From NCBI RefSeq assembly GCF_025024155.1, contig NW_026251751.1, forward strand, positions 62,001 through 126,000: a stretch of 64,000 bases of DNA, written 5' to 3'. A model generated the notes under the pieces. The model saw only the letters and a program-made list of their open reading frames with translations, ran no database searches and was not told the DNA's origin. Source of the DNA: Gamsiella multidivaricata. Its lineage: Eukaryota > Mortierellomycota > Mortierellomycetes > Mortierellales > Mortierellaceae. The position numbers were made by a program, and so were the translations under genes. Shown here in pieces: positions 25,406 to 38,298 of the stretch. The stretch's first letter is position 1; the number at the start of each line of letters is the position of its first letter.

Positions 25406-27366
25406 TTATGAAAAGTGCAGATGGAAGACTCGCACGGTCTGTACAGTGTCCTCATCAAAGAAGAACAAGTGTTCTGTGTCCCTCAAGGGAATCTCTTCAA
25501 TCTCTACACCGGAGCATTCTTGCTCTATGTAACCAGCAGCGCAACAATAAGATACAAGGATTTTCAGAATATTAGTTATCATGATGACGATCCGCCTCCC
25601 CTCCCAATAACAACAACATCGGATGTCTCGAAACCCAGCTAACACCTTTTTGAAGGCCACCGTCCAGTCGAATATTTGGCCTAAGGATTTATTCACTTGA
25701 AGCACTTACTGATTCGGGCGAAGAAATCGACAAAAGTCTGAGGGTTTCTGATGGCCGAGGACATGTAGGCGGACACACCCTTGACGAGGATAGCCTTGAG
25801 CACAGATACCAGCGGGACGATATTTGTGGGATCGTATGTCTATCACATCGATTCGCACTTCTCTCGTTCAGTATACAGATAAAAAAATAAAAAAAAAACT
25901 GTGAAGTACTTCGATTCGAGTGAAATTGTAAAAACCATTCTCTTACCAAATCAGACAGAATTAGGACTTCGGCCTCTAATGCAGCGATTTGCTCTTCTGT
26001 AAAGCTTTCCCAGTCAAGGAGACTCGCTGTTGTCGGGCATGACACATTATCTTTCGATGACGGTTAGGAGAATAGGACAAAATTATCAGTCAGTGGTCAA
26101 TGAGACAAAGGAAGTCTTGAAATGCAACAGCAAAAAAAAGAAAAAAAGAAAAAAGAAAATATGTATAAACGTTACTGTAGGTGATATTCTGGCTCGCCAT
26201 GGTTAGGACTTCAGTATTGCCATCTGTCAACACAACTCTCTTCGCACCGAGGGACGCGCAAGCAATACCGAGGAAGCCGACCCCGCATCCGATGTCAACG
26301 ACGTTCTTTCCTGTAATGGATTCTAGTAGATTATACACAGTTTTTTTTAGGGTGGGGTTCGAGTTATGCATGAGGTGGCCATAATATGTCGCTGCGCTTT
26401 GTTCGAATACGCGACTCGTACCTGGATGAGCGATAAGATACTCTGCCAGCCAGAAGCTATCCTCAGAGGAAAAGAATCAAGCGCCGTTAATGAAAAGTAT
26501 CATACCAGGGAAGGCGAGATATATGGACCATCTTTGCTCTGCATTTTCACCTTGCTTCCCTAAAGAGATAATACAAGCACAAGCCAGACGTTTCAATAGG
26601 GTTAGCTCTAAGACGTCCTCTAAATATGTCAAAATATTTTGGTCCGACGCTTTCAACAATAATGAATCTGCTCCTTACCATGTCCTCAGGCCCGTAGTTC
26701 CAGAAGAGATCGTCGTCTGTTCCTCCATGACAGTAACGATTTTTTTGCACTCCCGATCCAGACTGTACGATTTGAAGCAGGGCTTTAATGGTGGTCCTCC
26801 TGCTTCTGGCCTATCAGATGGAACAGTAAGAGGTGTTTCCATTACGCACGATACATACAGCGTGCATATATTTTCCAACCAGTTTAGTCCAAGGGCACCA
26901 GTTATAATTGATAGACCAGATGTGAACTTGCCTTAGCGGTGCAGTCATCATGAGTTCTGTAAAGACTTCCAACAGACCCTCCGAGATCTCAGAGGTATCC
27001 TCTTCTTCGATCATCGAGATCAACTTTTTGAGGAACAAATGTTGATATGTTGACGAGGGAGGGTGCTTCATTACCTCTGAGTCGTAAAATATCTGATTTC
27101 ATTACGTGTGCAAAGCACGTTAGTTCTCGCGGCACTTTGTCTTATCGACTGAGGAAAAAAAAAATGCCTTGTAAAACATGTCGAGTATAACGAACCTGAT
27201 CAAGAATTGCCTGCTGCATCTCTGGGCTTGTTACTGATGGTACAGACTCAGATTGGCCACTTGGAGATGTGCTGGGAAGAGACCATTGAAAGTGTCGAAG
27301 CTGGCGCATCTGGAGGAGCTGCCGCTTGATCAGCAGCATCAGTTCCTGCTGTGCGTTGCCGTCCAT
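25406..27366 (-). CDS. EEF2KMT: eEF2-lysine N-methyltransferase (EEF2KMT/FAM86, yeast Efm3), 368 aa
   Basis: Class I SAM-dependent methyltransferase expected to methylate a lysine of elongation factor 2. Exons: 27366-27196, 27092-26932, 26810-26679, 26559-26551, 26456-26176, 26050-25947, 25839-25710, 25524-25406 (1,107 nt). The N-terminal half matches the FAM86 domain (LQMRQLRHFQW; VMKHPPSSTY). TTISSGTTGLRTWEASFWLA is the conserved linker and arises only when the 9-nt exon is included. SAM motif I is VVDIGCGVGFLGI, followed by LTDGN. VLILSDLTYDP is the post-II/III motif, and SSAIRNPQTFVDFF is typical of the group. The intron between exons 2 and 3 is GC-AG (AAG then GCAAGT). Divergent from the membrane-protein gene. 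Confidence 0.88.
26551..26559 (-). other. 9-nt microexon of the eEF2 methyltransferase gene
   Basis: Exon GGAAGCAAG lies between CTCTTTAG (acceptor) and GTGAAA (donor). It supplies the residues E-A within the conserved TWEAS segment. Alternative upstream acceptors bring in stops at once, and skipping loses the conserved E-A pair. Confidence 0.7.
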
Positions 27367-27927
27367 TTTATAGGTGAGCGAGTGGTATAATTTGTTCCGC
27401 GCTCGACTGTACTTCCTAGTTATGATATCCTAGTGATCCTGGTATTCCTGATAATACTAGTAATCCTGGTGAACTAAGGACCCTGGTAAGCTTGATATCC
27501 TTTGTATCGGGTTCCTGTCCCTTGCTGTGTTTGAGGTCAAGAAGCGGTTGAAGTGAATGCTCCTAGGGCACAACAGACCCTTTGCTCCTTTGTTAAGCCA
27601 CTGAGGAGCGGAACAAACCTCGCCCTCCTGGTCTTCCTGGTGGTGGGTGAGCATATTGCTGGCACATAAACCTAAAATGGGTTCCGTACGACTTCGACCT
27701 TGATTGGGCACCTACACTCCTTGTCTCCATCCCATCCCATCCCTTCCTTTTTTTTTTTTCTTGGTTCCCACTGAACTTCCTCATACCCAGCACCCCTCCT
27801 TCCTCCTCCTCTCCCTCCTCCTCATCGTCATCCTTTATCTCTCCTCTTGTGGACAACCCCGCATTCCTTCCTCCATTCGTTCTGCATCATCTTCCATTAA
27901 CATATCCTGCTCAAAGGCCGTTCTGCC

Positions 27928-29628
27928 ATGAACTACCACCCACGCTTACCACAGCAAGCCGGTAGCACCACCACCATCACCAGTGTACACACAATCACCA
28001 GCAACTCTCGAGTACCATACGCAAGCCGACGAGGCCTGACGTCTCTCTTCCTCCTCTGGCTCTGTGTCTCCCTGATCCTCTCCACAACCACTGCTCAGGC
28101 GGATGAGGTCCAACCACCCCAGGGGCCCCATCAATTATCCAGAGAAGACTTTGATTTGTACTTTGGTAAGTTCTTCTCAATCATGCCATCCCCATATTTC
28201 TTTGCTGACATGGTCTCGTATTACATGGTTGTTGTTGTTGTTTTACTATTATTATTTATTTGTGCCAAGGACGATCGAAGGATGTGACAAAGCCCATACA
28301 ATTGCCGTGGATTCAAGGATCAAACATATTCGACAAATAGAAAAGAAAACACCCCTCCCCCATCTCCCCAAGGATGGTTGCTTTATGAGCAGCAAAGGAG
28401 TACTCAAGCATACATGCACACCTATCCACCATCGACTTTGACCTCTACCCCCCTCTTAACCTGGAACGCTCAATGGACAAAGAAAATAATCGCTCATTTG
28501 GTCTCATGCTTAAATTTTATTATAATTAACACCACCCCACCTTTCGTCCCTTTCCTCATCGTCGCTCTTTTTTTCAACACAGAGGACGATGTAACATGCA
28601 CAGTGCACGGTGGAGAATGCTGTTCCGACATGAATTCAATCGACTGTCAGGGCTGGTTCTGTATCGGTGGAACCTGCGCCGCCCTTCGCTGCAACTACTG
28701 CTCCCAAGACCCCGATTGGTTCTGTGGATCTGTCGAGGGTGTCACTCAGAACCAAGGTCAGGCCTGTAAACACCGGGCGTTCAGGGACCAACAATGCAGC
28801 AACAGCACTATGCCCTGTATGAGCCAATTAACCTGTGCGGCCTCGAATAACACATGTCAGTTCACACCCGAACGGTGGGAGGAGTATCAGGAAGAGGTCA
28901 AGTCTAGGAGGATTACCATGGCAGGGATGATTATTGTGTTGATCGGGATGTTCATTGCCATGCGGCGGATGCTCAAGAACGAGGAGGCCAGGAGACGACA
29001 GATTTGGGAACCGGTTGATTCAAGCGCGGAAGGCTCGATTCTGAGACGACTCGCGGAAGATACGCAACGGAGGGTCGCGGGAGGGTGGGGTCAGATCAGT
29101 GGGTCGCTCGTCGAGGGCGGGAATGCGGCAAGTGCGGCTGTTGGGACTGCATTCTCGAGGCTCAGGGACAACGTCAGGAATGTGACCAGTGGTCGAGGCG
29201 GGCGTCCGGAGGATTGTGATGATGATTCTTTGGAGATGCTGCCGAACGGACGACGTGCGCAGACGAGGAGAGAGCTGGAGGAGGATATGAGAAACTTCTT
29301 GTTGGAGGCCGATGATGAAGAAGAGGATGAGCATGAGCATACTTGGGATCGGTCCAGAGATGAGGACGGGCTGCTGGAGAGACATCAAAGCAGCAGTAGC
29401 AATAGCAGCGCAGTATCTTCTGGATCTCATGTTCGATCGGATAACACGATCTCACCAATGCCGTCGTCCACCCAACCTGGAGGGTTCCCAGATGAGCCGC
29501 CAGCGTACGACGAGATCAGGATTAGTGGGCACGGACAACCTTCGCTGATCGCAGGACTGAACAGCAGCAGCAACAGCAGCAGCAGCAGCAGTAGCAATAG
29601 CGGCTCCAGTACGCCGAATCCAACATAA
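27928..29628 (+). CDS. Cys-rich single-pass membrane protein with PPxY tail, 427 aa
   Basis: Exons 27928-28165 and 28583-29628 join in frame (1,284 nt) over a 417-nt intron. A hydrophobic segment (about 35-55, LTSLFLLWLCVSLILST) acts as signal peptide or anchor. After a short lumenal part comes a Cys-rich ectodomain (about 80-175) with many paired cysteines (GGECCSDMNSIDCQGWFC, CNYC, NNTC) and N-glycosylation sequons (NST, NNT). A transmembrane helix (MAGMIIVLIGMFIAM) follows. The cytosolic tail is charged, Ser-rich and acidic, with a PPAY motif near the C-terminus, the recognition site for Rsp5/Nedd4 WW domains. No family recognised. A plasma-membrane or endosomal protein regulated by ubiquitylation is an inference. 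Confidence 0.8.
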
Positions 29629-30357
29629 GGGAGGCATTAATACCATTTGTGGCACTCGTTAAAAAAAAAAAAAAAAAAAAAAAATGAGACCATCATGGTG
29701 CAATTCAGTAATAAAAAAAAATGTACAATTATACTAAAGACGCGTATAGACGTACGTATAGGACATGATCGGGCTGTTGGGCCCTGCTTTTATTACGTTC
29801 TTAGAATCACTATTCAGGGCGGTCGCAAAAACAGCCCATTCCCACATTTCTGGGGAAGGAGGGAGGGGTTGTCACGTTTTGTGAATCGAATGGCGACATC
29901 GGGGCCTGAGGCAAGATAAGGTTTGAAATGAAAAAAAAACTTATTTGCAAAAAAACATTAGAAAGTACCTGTTACTGTACGCTACAAAAAAAAAAATGAA
30001 AAAAATGAAAAAAATGAAAAAAATGAAAAAAATGAAAAAAATGAAAAAAATGAAAAAAATGAAAGAAAGAAAGAAAGAAAGCACGAGAAGAGATAGATAG
30101 GTATATCCGAGCCCCCCGGAAGATGGCTCGCTACAATATAGAAGGGCGGTAGTCTATGATGAAGCTTAGCTACAAGTACAAAAAAATATGAGTGAAGAGA
30201 GAGATGTTACGAGGATGAAAAAGGAGAGGGGCATGTTACAAAGCAAAAAAAAAAAAGTAATGAAGTGAGGGACCGGAGTCAAGTCCCGCAAATACAATAT
30301 GTGCTCAAAAAAGAAGAAAAAGAAAAAAGAAAGCTAACGATCGATATAAAAGCGATT
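29629..30357. other. A-rich spacer between two convergent genes
   Basis: Holds the 3' regions of the membrane-protein and methyltransferase genes. It includes poly(A) at 29660-29683, the nonamer array at 29996-30068, and further A-rich stretches. No gene seen. Confidence 0.6.
29996..30080. repeat. Tandem array of ATGAAAAAA (8 copies) followed by (GAAA)n
   Basis: The T of each unit falls at 29997, 30006, 30015, 30024, 30033, 30042, 30051 and 30060, an exact 9-bp period. It runs directly into about five GAAA units. Noncoding microsatellite. Confidence 0.9.
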
Positions 30358-31397
30358 TCAGATATCGCTTGAACCTGCCACTGTATCCAGCTGCTTCGGA
30401 TCTTGTGCCAGAGCATCACAGGCCCATCCAGCAATCAAGATCCCCGGCGGCCGGTACCCGACCTCCTTCACGACTTTGACCACGCTCTCGATCGTGGCCC
30501 TGACACATCTCTGATCCTTTGCACTTGCACGCTCGACGATCGCTACGGGTAATTGTCCAGGGTACCCTGCCCGGATCAGGTCCTGAACCAGTCCTTCAAG
30601 TCGATGAAGGGCCATCAGGAAAACTGTGGTCCGATGGGGGACATAAGTCGGCATTTCGGGGATGCTGTCGAGGGATCCAGTGCCGGTGCAGACGAGGAAT
30701 TGGGAGGCGACTCCACGGTGAGTCAGGGGAATGTTGGCGAGGAGGGGACCGGAGATGGAAGAGGAGAGACCAGGGACGATGGTGGGCTCATAGCCTAGGC
30801 GACGGAAGAAGAGATATTCTTCTCCACCTCTTCCAAAGATGAATGGATCTATCAGGGGGTTGAAAAAGAGGATGGGATGGGGGAGAAGGGGAGGTTAGGC
30901 GTGGACGAGAGACTATATCTGATTAAGTTGCAAGGGCGTAGTAGTGTCCTGCCCTCCTCGTCCTTCTCGTCCAGGGATGATCCTATTTGCTTACCTCCTT
31001 GCTTCAAGCGGACGACTCGCATGCCTTGCTGAAGTGCCTGTGTGGCCCGTTCAAACAGTTCCTGCTGTCCTGACGCCTGACATCCTTTATCTTTGTTCGC
31101 AACGAAGAGTGGACACGAGACCAGGGCGAGGATTTCCTTCGATACTAGCTTATCTGCAAGGACGATGTCTGCCCAAGAGGTGATGGCCTTGTAAGCCGCC
31201 ATGGTCAGCAGATCCGGATCCCCGGGGCCTGCACCGATAAGTTTGATCTCACCGATACGTGTGTGTCCGTGGCCTTGTTGCGAGGATGTTACTGATGTTG
31301 TTGTGGCTGTTGATGTTGATGTTGAAGAAGAGGTAGGGGTGCTCTCGATGTAGTAGTGCCGAGGCGAGGCAGGCGGACTGTCATATGGGTTGGTCAT
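30358..31397 (-). CDS. MET1: Uroporphyrinogen-III C-methyltransferase (siroheme synthesis), 297 aa
   Basis: Adds two methyl groups from SAM to uroporphyrinogen III to make precorrin-2, the route to siroheme for sulfite (and nitrite) reductase. Exons 31397-30995 and 30848-30358 join to 894 nt with a 146-nt intron. After a Ser/Thr-rich N-terminal tail (about 1-48) the tetrapyrrole methylase fold begins with KLIGAGPGDPDLLTM. DIVLADKLVS, RLKQGDPFIFGRGGEE (completed exactly by the splice) and IVPGLSSSISGPLLANIPLTHRG are the SUMT hallmarks. It lacks the extra N-terminal region of yeast Met1 and is close to a bare SUMT domain. Convergent with the membrane-protein gene. Confidence 0.93.
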
Positions 31398-32659
31398 CTT
31401 GGTTGTAAACAGTAGCGGATTGTCCTGATAGCTTGTGGAGTGGTCTTCGTTGGACTTGGTTGATGCGGGCGGGCTGTTGCTTGTTGGTGAAGAATGAGAG
31501 TGAGAAGAGAAGAGAAGAAAAGAAGGAAGGAAGGAAGGAGAAGAAGGAGGGGAGGAGATAAAGGCGTTCAGGACAGGATAATTAAACGGAAAAAAAGAAA
31601 AAAAAAAAAAAAAAGATCGATCTTCATGGCGCCATATCCACTCATATCATATCGAAACATCGAATATGGACGTGACATTCGGGAGTGCCTGGGCAAATAG
31701 CCTTCGCCCGACGAGACGGAGGGACGACGAAGCTGTGAGAATTGTGTGAATTGTTTGAAATCAATCGGAGATGGTGTCATTTTTCCGTATCCCCAGATGG
31801 ACTGCTTTCTAGGTGCAACACCTTCCTCGCACGCCATTGGATAATTAGACAGGACCACTTCAAATCAAGGGACACGGACCAAAGCAACGGCTCATCCTGC
31901 ATCCCTGCCTACTTACAATGCAGTCTACTATGCACCGTAGGATATGAATGGACATGTATGTAGTTACCATGCATTTAACCACCCAAGCGCAGACTACAGT
32001 TACCCCTCACCTGCCTTTTATCTCTGTCGACGACCTGAGCTTTTCTAAGCATGAACAATCATAGGACCACGAAAAGCGCGTCTTATTCCTACCCTATCCA
32101 TTACCATTGCTGGACGGACAACATCTATCGAAAGTCGCTTTTTTTTTTTTTTTTTTTTTTTTTCCTGAGTAGACGCACCAACAGACTAATAGTCAGGGAA
32201 AAAAAACATAACAAAGTGGGCTGCTGAAGGATGCCCAGACCACCATCCCAAGGGGATTGTCAACAAGCCAGCAACTCCTGTTCAAAATGCATCTTTACCT
32301 TCCCTCCTCCCCCCCCCCCCCCCCCCTGACAAAAGAGTAGCCTTTCAAACCCATCGCACACTCGCACACTCGCTCGCACAATGAACAAATAAATTAACCG
32401 TCGTAAATGAGCGTCTGGACAGGACGACAGAACACAAAGAAATAACATCCAGCATCTTGCATCGATCGTGCTGCCAAGTATATGCTTCCTTCCCCTCGAT
32501 TGCTCGTAGGTTCTAGAGAGCATGGCCATAGTAGTATAGCATTTCTAGTTTATTTGGGTAACAGTGCACCTCGCAATTAGTTGAATTAGATGTGTTTGCT
32601 TCTAAAAAAAATGCACGCTTTATTTTGTATGTACAAGGTCTCTTTCAGAAAGACCCAAT
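31398..32659. other. Intergenic between SUMT and LYS2
   Basis: No gene supported. Contains GAA/GGAA-rich sequence (31495-31560), poly(A) at 31599-31615, poly(T) at 32140-32163 and 18 consecutive C at 32309-32326. The right end is the LYS2 3' region. Confidence 0.5.
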
Positions 32660-35600
32660 TTAACCTCTGCTCCGCTCAATAATGCGGACATCCTCCTTGA
32701 TCTCCGGCAGCGTCAACACCCCCTCACCCGACCGTGTAGGTCGGTCCAAGAACCCGACCTTGACCAAATATGCCAAGTAAACACCGATCTGTTCAGAATC
32801 CATCCTTGGCGTCGCATCGAACCCACCATTCCTCGTACCTTGCACAACCACCTTCTGCGTGTGCGCATCGTCCAACTCTGGAGATTTGGTCGCCGTCGGC
32901 AGATCATCCATCACCAAGTGCAACAACGGGTACAATGCACTGTCCTGGCTCTTGAGGGTATAGTCCATCAACGCTGTTCTCCACGCAATGTACTCTGTCG
33001 TCTGCACCTCGTATCCAAACTTCACCAGCTGCTGGAAGAAATCGTTGAACCTAAACGGTGGTGCGATAGGATGCGTAACATGGTACACCATCGGCTCCTC
33101 CGATCCAGGCGTCGTCGCCACAGAGGTCACACACTGTGCAACATAATCCACAGGGCACAAGTTCACAGCGTTGTTCATGTTCGGCACCGATCCGAGCTCG
33201 ATGCATCCCTTGATCAAACGCCAGATGAAATCGTCCGTGTTCGTTACTCCAGTACGAGTGTGGCCCAGCACATAACCAGGGCGGATAATAGTCGCAGGCA
33301 ACCCGTTCGCGTTCGCCGTCATGATCAGCTTCTCGGCCACCCACTTTGACTGTCCGTATCCGCTGCGAAGACCGAATCGAGCTCCCTCCAGATCATCCGT
33401 CTCTGGGACACCACGACGGTTGCTGTCCGCAAGCGCATCCGAGAGCTCAACATAGTGCGCCGTGTCCAGAGCCGAGGTTGACGAAACAAAGTGGAACGAC
33501 TTGGTATGGTAAGTGCTTGCCATCTTGAGTCCCTGCAGTGTGCCCAGAACATTGGCCGCTCTCAACTTGGGGTAAGGGTACACCCAGTGAACAAGGGCTC
33601 CGTTGTGGACAATCACATCCACTTGGCGACAGCACTTCTCCCAGACCTCGCTGCTTAATCCAAAGTGATCAAGGCCCAAATCTCCCATCACCACAGTCAG
33701 ACGGCCCGAGGTCACCCATTCTTCGTTCCAGATCAGGTGCGTCTCTCCACAGGCTCGGACACGGTCCATAGCTTTGTCCTCGGACGAGGCACGAACCAAG
33801 CAAATCACATGTGCAGTCGGGTTATCAGCAAGCAAATTGCGCAGAATAAACGCTCCCAAGAATCCAGTGGCACCAGTCAGGAAGAACGTCTGGTGATCGA
33901 CGGCATCCTGGCGCACGACTCGAGGATACTCTGCCTGGATCTCGGTCTTGCTCAGGGCTTCGAAGTCGCCGCTGTAGTCGTACTCCTTCTCCTCCTCCTC
34001 GACCTGGTTGCCTTCCTCGTCAGGCTTGTCGACATCCAGCTGAAGAGAATCCATGCTCACACGATCGACCTCCTTGGCCATGCCACCAATCGTCGGCTCG
34101 CGGAAAACCAAGTTGAGAGGCACATCCACGCAGCAAACGCGACGCACCTCGAAGATCAATCGTGTCGCCAAAATGGAGTGACCACCAAGATCGAAAAAGT
34201 TCTCGTTCAGAGGGATCCAAGTAGGACTCGATGGCAGGAGCTGCTTCCAGATGCTGTGGATCGCAACCTGAGTAGGGGTCATGGTTGGTCCATTCGAGGG
34301 AGCAGACTCGGCAGCAGCACCAGATGTAGCTGCAGGCGTCACGTTGTTGTTGAACTGAGGGGTGTCAGGGAATGGCAATGCGTTCTTATCAACCTTTCCG
34401 TTGGGGGTCAAAGGCATTCTCGAGAGGGGCACAAACACGCTGGGAACACTATATGCAGGGAGCTTGACCTTGAGCCACTCGCGGATATCGCGAATGAGTC
34501 GGCGGTATCGTCGCTTGTTCTCCGAACCATCATTATTCGAGCCCTCATCCGCGCTGCTCATAAAGATCTCGTCCTCGCTGGGTGCCACAGGAATGAAGTA
34601 GCTGACCAATGTCTGCTCCTCGTTCTTGTCACGACGGACCAGCGTCACATTTTCGCGCACCAAGGGGTGCTGTGACAGGTGCGTGTCAATCTCGCCCAAC
34701 TCAATACGGAATCCGCGAATCTTGACCTGGTCATCAGCACGACCAGAGCACTCGACGTTTCCATCAGGACGGTAACGACCCAGATCGCCAGTGCGGTAGA
34801 GACGGTCTCGACGGCCCTTCCAGTGGCCATTCCACTCGGGCTTGCCATTCGTCTCTTCAGGACCTGGGGCAGCCAAGCTCTCACCAAGCCAGTTGGTCAA
34901 GAACTTCTCCTGAGTGGCCTCCTCCAATCGCAGATAGCCCTCAGCCAGACCTCCTGCGCGGACATAGATCTCTCCGACCTCGCCAACACCACAGAGACGT
35001 TGGCTGACACGGTTGATGACCAACAGCTGCACGTTGAGCATACCACGACCGGCAGGCATAACGTCCTTCTCAGAGCTCAAGAACAGGGGTTCGATGGCAG
35101 TCGCAGGAATCGAATAGTACGAGACAGCGCGCTGGGTTTCCGTGGTTCCATACATGTTGATGGTCCTGCAGTTGGCGGCAATCTTTTGCAGGCGATGGAC
35201 ATCGCGCTTGGTCAGAATATCACCAACAAAGAAGGCGTTCTTGAGCGAGGGGACCGGGTTCTGGGCATGTGAGGTCAAAAGCTGACCCATAGCTGGGGTC
35301 AAATGGGTAACTGTCACAGCACTGTTCTGCATCCAGACAGCCAGCTGGCCTGGAATACCGATGTCCTCCGTGGTAGGGATGTGCAGCTGAGCACCCAAAA
35401 ACAGGGGGGTGAAGATATCACGTTGGATGGGGTCGTGCGCGATGCCAGAGAGCATTGTAAAGCGGTCCTGATCACTCAGACCGAATTCTTGCTGCATCCA
35501 TGTGTAATAGTGCGTCAAGGAGAAGTGGCGACCGCGGACACCTATGATATATAAAGAAGTCGAGAATAAGGCGCAACATATTAGAGACGCTGTTCTGGTA

Positions 35601-37540
35601 ATGAAAAGTACGATGGTGTCACACCGCGTGATCTAGCGGATATGTCCTTACCCTTAGGAATTCCAGTACTTCCGCTGGTGAAGCTGAGGGTACCGATGCT
35701 GTCAGGGCCAACAACAACTCCAACGTCCTGAGCAGCCAAGTCTTTGACTGCATCGAGGGCATCGATGCCTTGACTAGTCTGACCTCCAAGAACACCGCCA
35801 TTGCCGGTGATCTGGAGTCCAGGGATCTCGCAGGCGACTTGGAAATCCTGTCCTTCCTCGATGTAGTCGCGAACAATCGGATCCAGGGTTCCTGCATGGG
35901 CGAGAACAATTAAGCCGCGAGGACGTGCGACCGAAAGATAAATCTTTTGGCGAGTGGGAGGGTATGCAGGATCTACAATAATCACAATATGCAAGTGTTA
36001 ACATCAGATCGAAATATCCAAACAGACAAAATAGAAATGAGAGCAAGAGCGTGCAACGTTGGCCTACCAATGACACTGAAGGTTGCGCCGGCCTTGAGGA
36101 CGGCCATGACTGCAATGACAAGATCGACGCCGCGGTAGGCATAGACCATGACCACATCCTGGGGCTGAATACCGCCCTTGACGAGAGCATGGGCAACCAA
36201 GTTGGAGGCCAGATGGAGCTGGCCAAACGTGTAAATGTGTTTCTGCTGACCGACCACGCGACCCGAACCGTCTTCGCTCAAAATGTCTCTGCTCTCAAAG
36301 ACACACTCCCTCTCTGGGAACTGCTTCGCATTCCTGGCAAAGATGTCGTGAATTGCACCTGGCCAATTGGACCAATGCAGATCCGCGGATGGGTCAGGCA
36401 AGACATCGCGGCAGGTTGGGGTAACGATTCCGATATCGCTGACCAAGATGTCGGGATTAGGGCCAGCGATGTTGAGGACCTGGACCAGCTGATCCAAGAT
36501 GTGCTGGATACGCCTCATGGAGAAGAGAACCTGGTTGTACGAGACCTTGAGTTCAATCTCGGGGAGGAGACCGAAGCGGAGAGAGGAGCTTGCATGGGAG
36601 ATGAGGGTGATGGTCAGATCGGTGGTGGCCGAGGTTGAGTTGAGGACCTGATCCGAGGGTGTGTCAAGTTCGTTGAAGAAGCGGACGCGGAAAAGCGAGG
36701 GCGTGGTTTGCTGAGTCTGGGTCTCGGTGTTGCCGGCGTTGGGGAAAAGATGGGCCAACAGGGCGGCAAAGGGCACCTCGTCATTCGCAGCATCCCTTTC
36801 GGCCTTAAAAATAATAATAATAGTAATAAAATAGAATACAACAGAAATAGAGCATACAAGCAAGCAGAGCAAGGTTAGGATTTTTCAATGGTGTCAGTCG
36901 ATCTGGAAAAAGAGATCGATGCGATATGGATATCACCGCACACGTCCCTTGATTGGCTGCCATGATTCTACAGCATATCATAAAACTCACTGTCACAAAT
37001 GAAACTTACAAGCTGAGTCTGCTCAACGACCTCGCGGAAGGTCTGGCTGGGTGTAACGCCCAAACGGAGAACAACCGGGTTGCGTGCCTCTGAAGACGAT
37101 CCAATCGACATGTCCTCGTCGCCAGTATACCGGTGCAACAGAATTGCGAATGCTGCGAGCAAGATCGTGAAGGGCGAGGCATGTGAAGAGGCCGCGGACG
37201 ACGTGGGCGAATGTGATCCTGATACTGATCGACTGGCTGCAGTTGACTGTGCAGCCGAGGGTGCTGCAGAGGTGGCAGGTCCTGCGGGACGGTTGATCGC
37301 CATGCTGGCCTGCAGCAGCGCAAGCGAGGTCTGCTCAGGCAGCTGGAGCGAGTGTACGGCCTCGACGACCTGCAAAGGAATCGGGCGGGGGTAATCTGTC
37401 GGCAGATGGATCTCTGTCAGGGCATCAAGTCTGGTCTTCCATCTTGCAAGGCGGTCCTTGAGTGCGGCCGCATCAGCGCTGTGTGGTTGATTCGAGCTAG
37501 GCTCCTGGACAGGAAGGACGGCAGTGGCAGCTGGAGGCAT
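32660..37540 (-). CDS. LYS2: L-2-aminoadipate reductase LYS2, 1,489 aa
   Basis: NRPS-like enzyme of the fungal alpha-aminoadipate lysine pathway: adenylates 2-aminoadipate, loads it on a carrier domain and reduces it to the semialdehyde with NADPH. Exons 37540-37010, 36803-36068, 35972-35652 and 35541-32660 join to 4,470 nt. Domains in order: N-terminal condensation-like region with a Ser/Ala-rich insert (about 90-130), adenylation domain (LSFTSGSTGIPKG across the exon 3-4 join, MYGTTETQRAVSYY, YRTGDLGRYRPDG), carrier domain with FFDLGGHSILATRL (phosphopantetheine Ser about 985), and thioester reductase (FLTGATGFLGAFILRNLL, then YGQSKWVAEKL). The pantetheinyl transferase (Lys5 type) is not in the window. 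Slightly longer than yeast Lys2 because of N-terminal inserts. Confidence 0.97.
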
Positions 37541-38260
37541 TGAGAGATAAATGTTCTAAGAAAAGAAAAGGCTTGAATGTATGTGTTCGTACTTAGGATG
37601 TGGTGGCGAGATGCTAGAGAGAATGAAAATGAAGGGGTAAAGGTCTATGTTGGGATGAGGGGAGTGCGATGAAGTGTATATACAAAAATGCAGGATCGTG
37701 TGCTGGAATGAATGGATAGGGAAAGAAGAAGAAAAAAGAAAAAGATGCAATGTTGCAAATGTGTAAAGGAGGAGAATGGTTACCGCCGCCGCTCCCTTTT
37801 ATACTCTCTCCTGGAAAGGACGAATGGGCCATTGAGATGGCCGATAATAAAGAGGGACCACTGATGATCGATCTGTGCGTAACTTTGACCAGACAAGGAC
37901 TCCCTCGTATCGACAATCGCATCGATTGGCCCGAATGAATACAGGATGAATGAATGGATCGAAATGAACCCAGTGACTGTGATACCCGATTCGATTATCT
38001 TGCTAATGTGGGGAACAGATCGCTCTCCTTTTTGGTGGCGCTAATTTGCTGCCTCCCAGTGCCCTATTTTTCATCTCCCGCACTAAAACCGTGTCTGCAT
38101 CGTTGGGCCTTAAACCAGATGTTTGGATTTTGAACCAATGTTTTTTTATTACATAACGGAGGAGGTATCTTTGCATATCGAATCAATCGATTGGGGGGAA
38201 AAGAGAGGGTAATGAGAAGAATGGGAAATGAGACAGAGAATATGAACACTATGAATATGG

Positions 38261-38298
<38 letters not shown>

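Noticed and set aside
25645..25680. Extra exon (QIFDWTVAFKK) in the eEF2 methyltransferase gene
   Set aside because: Including it brings the last exon out of frame; skipping it joins 25710 to 25524 in frame and keeps the conserved C-terminus.
26392..26421. 30-nt intron in the eEF2 methyltransferase gene
   Set aside because: Too short to be spliced; reading through is open and in frame.
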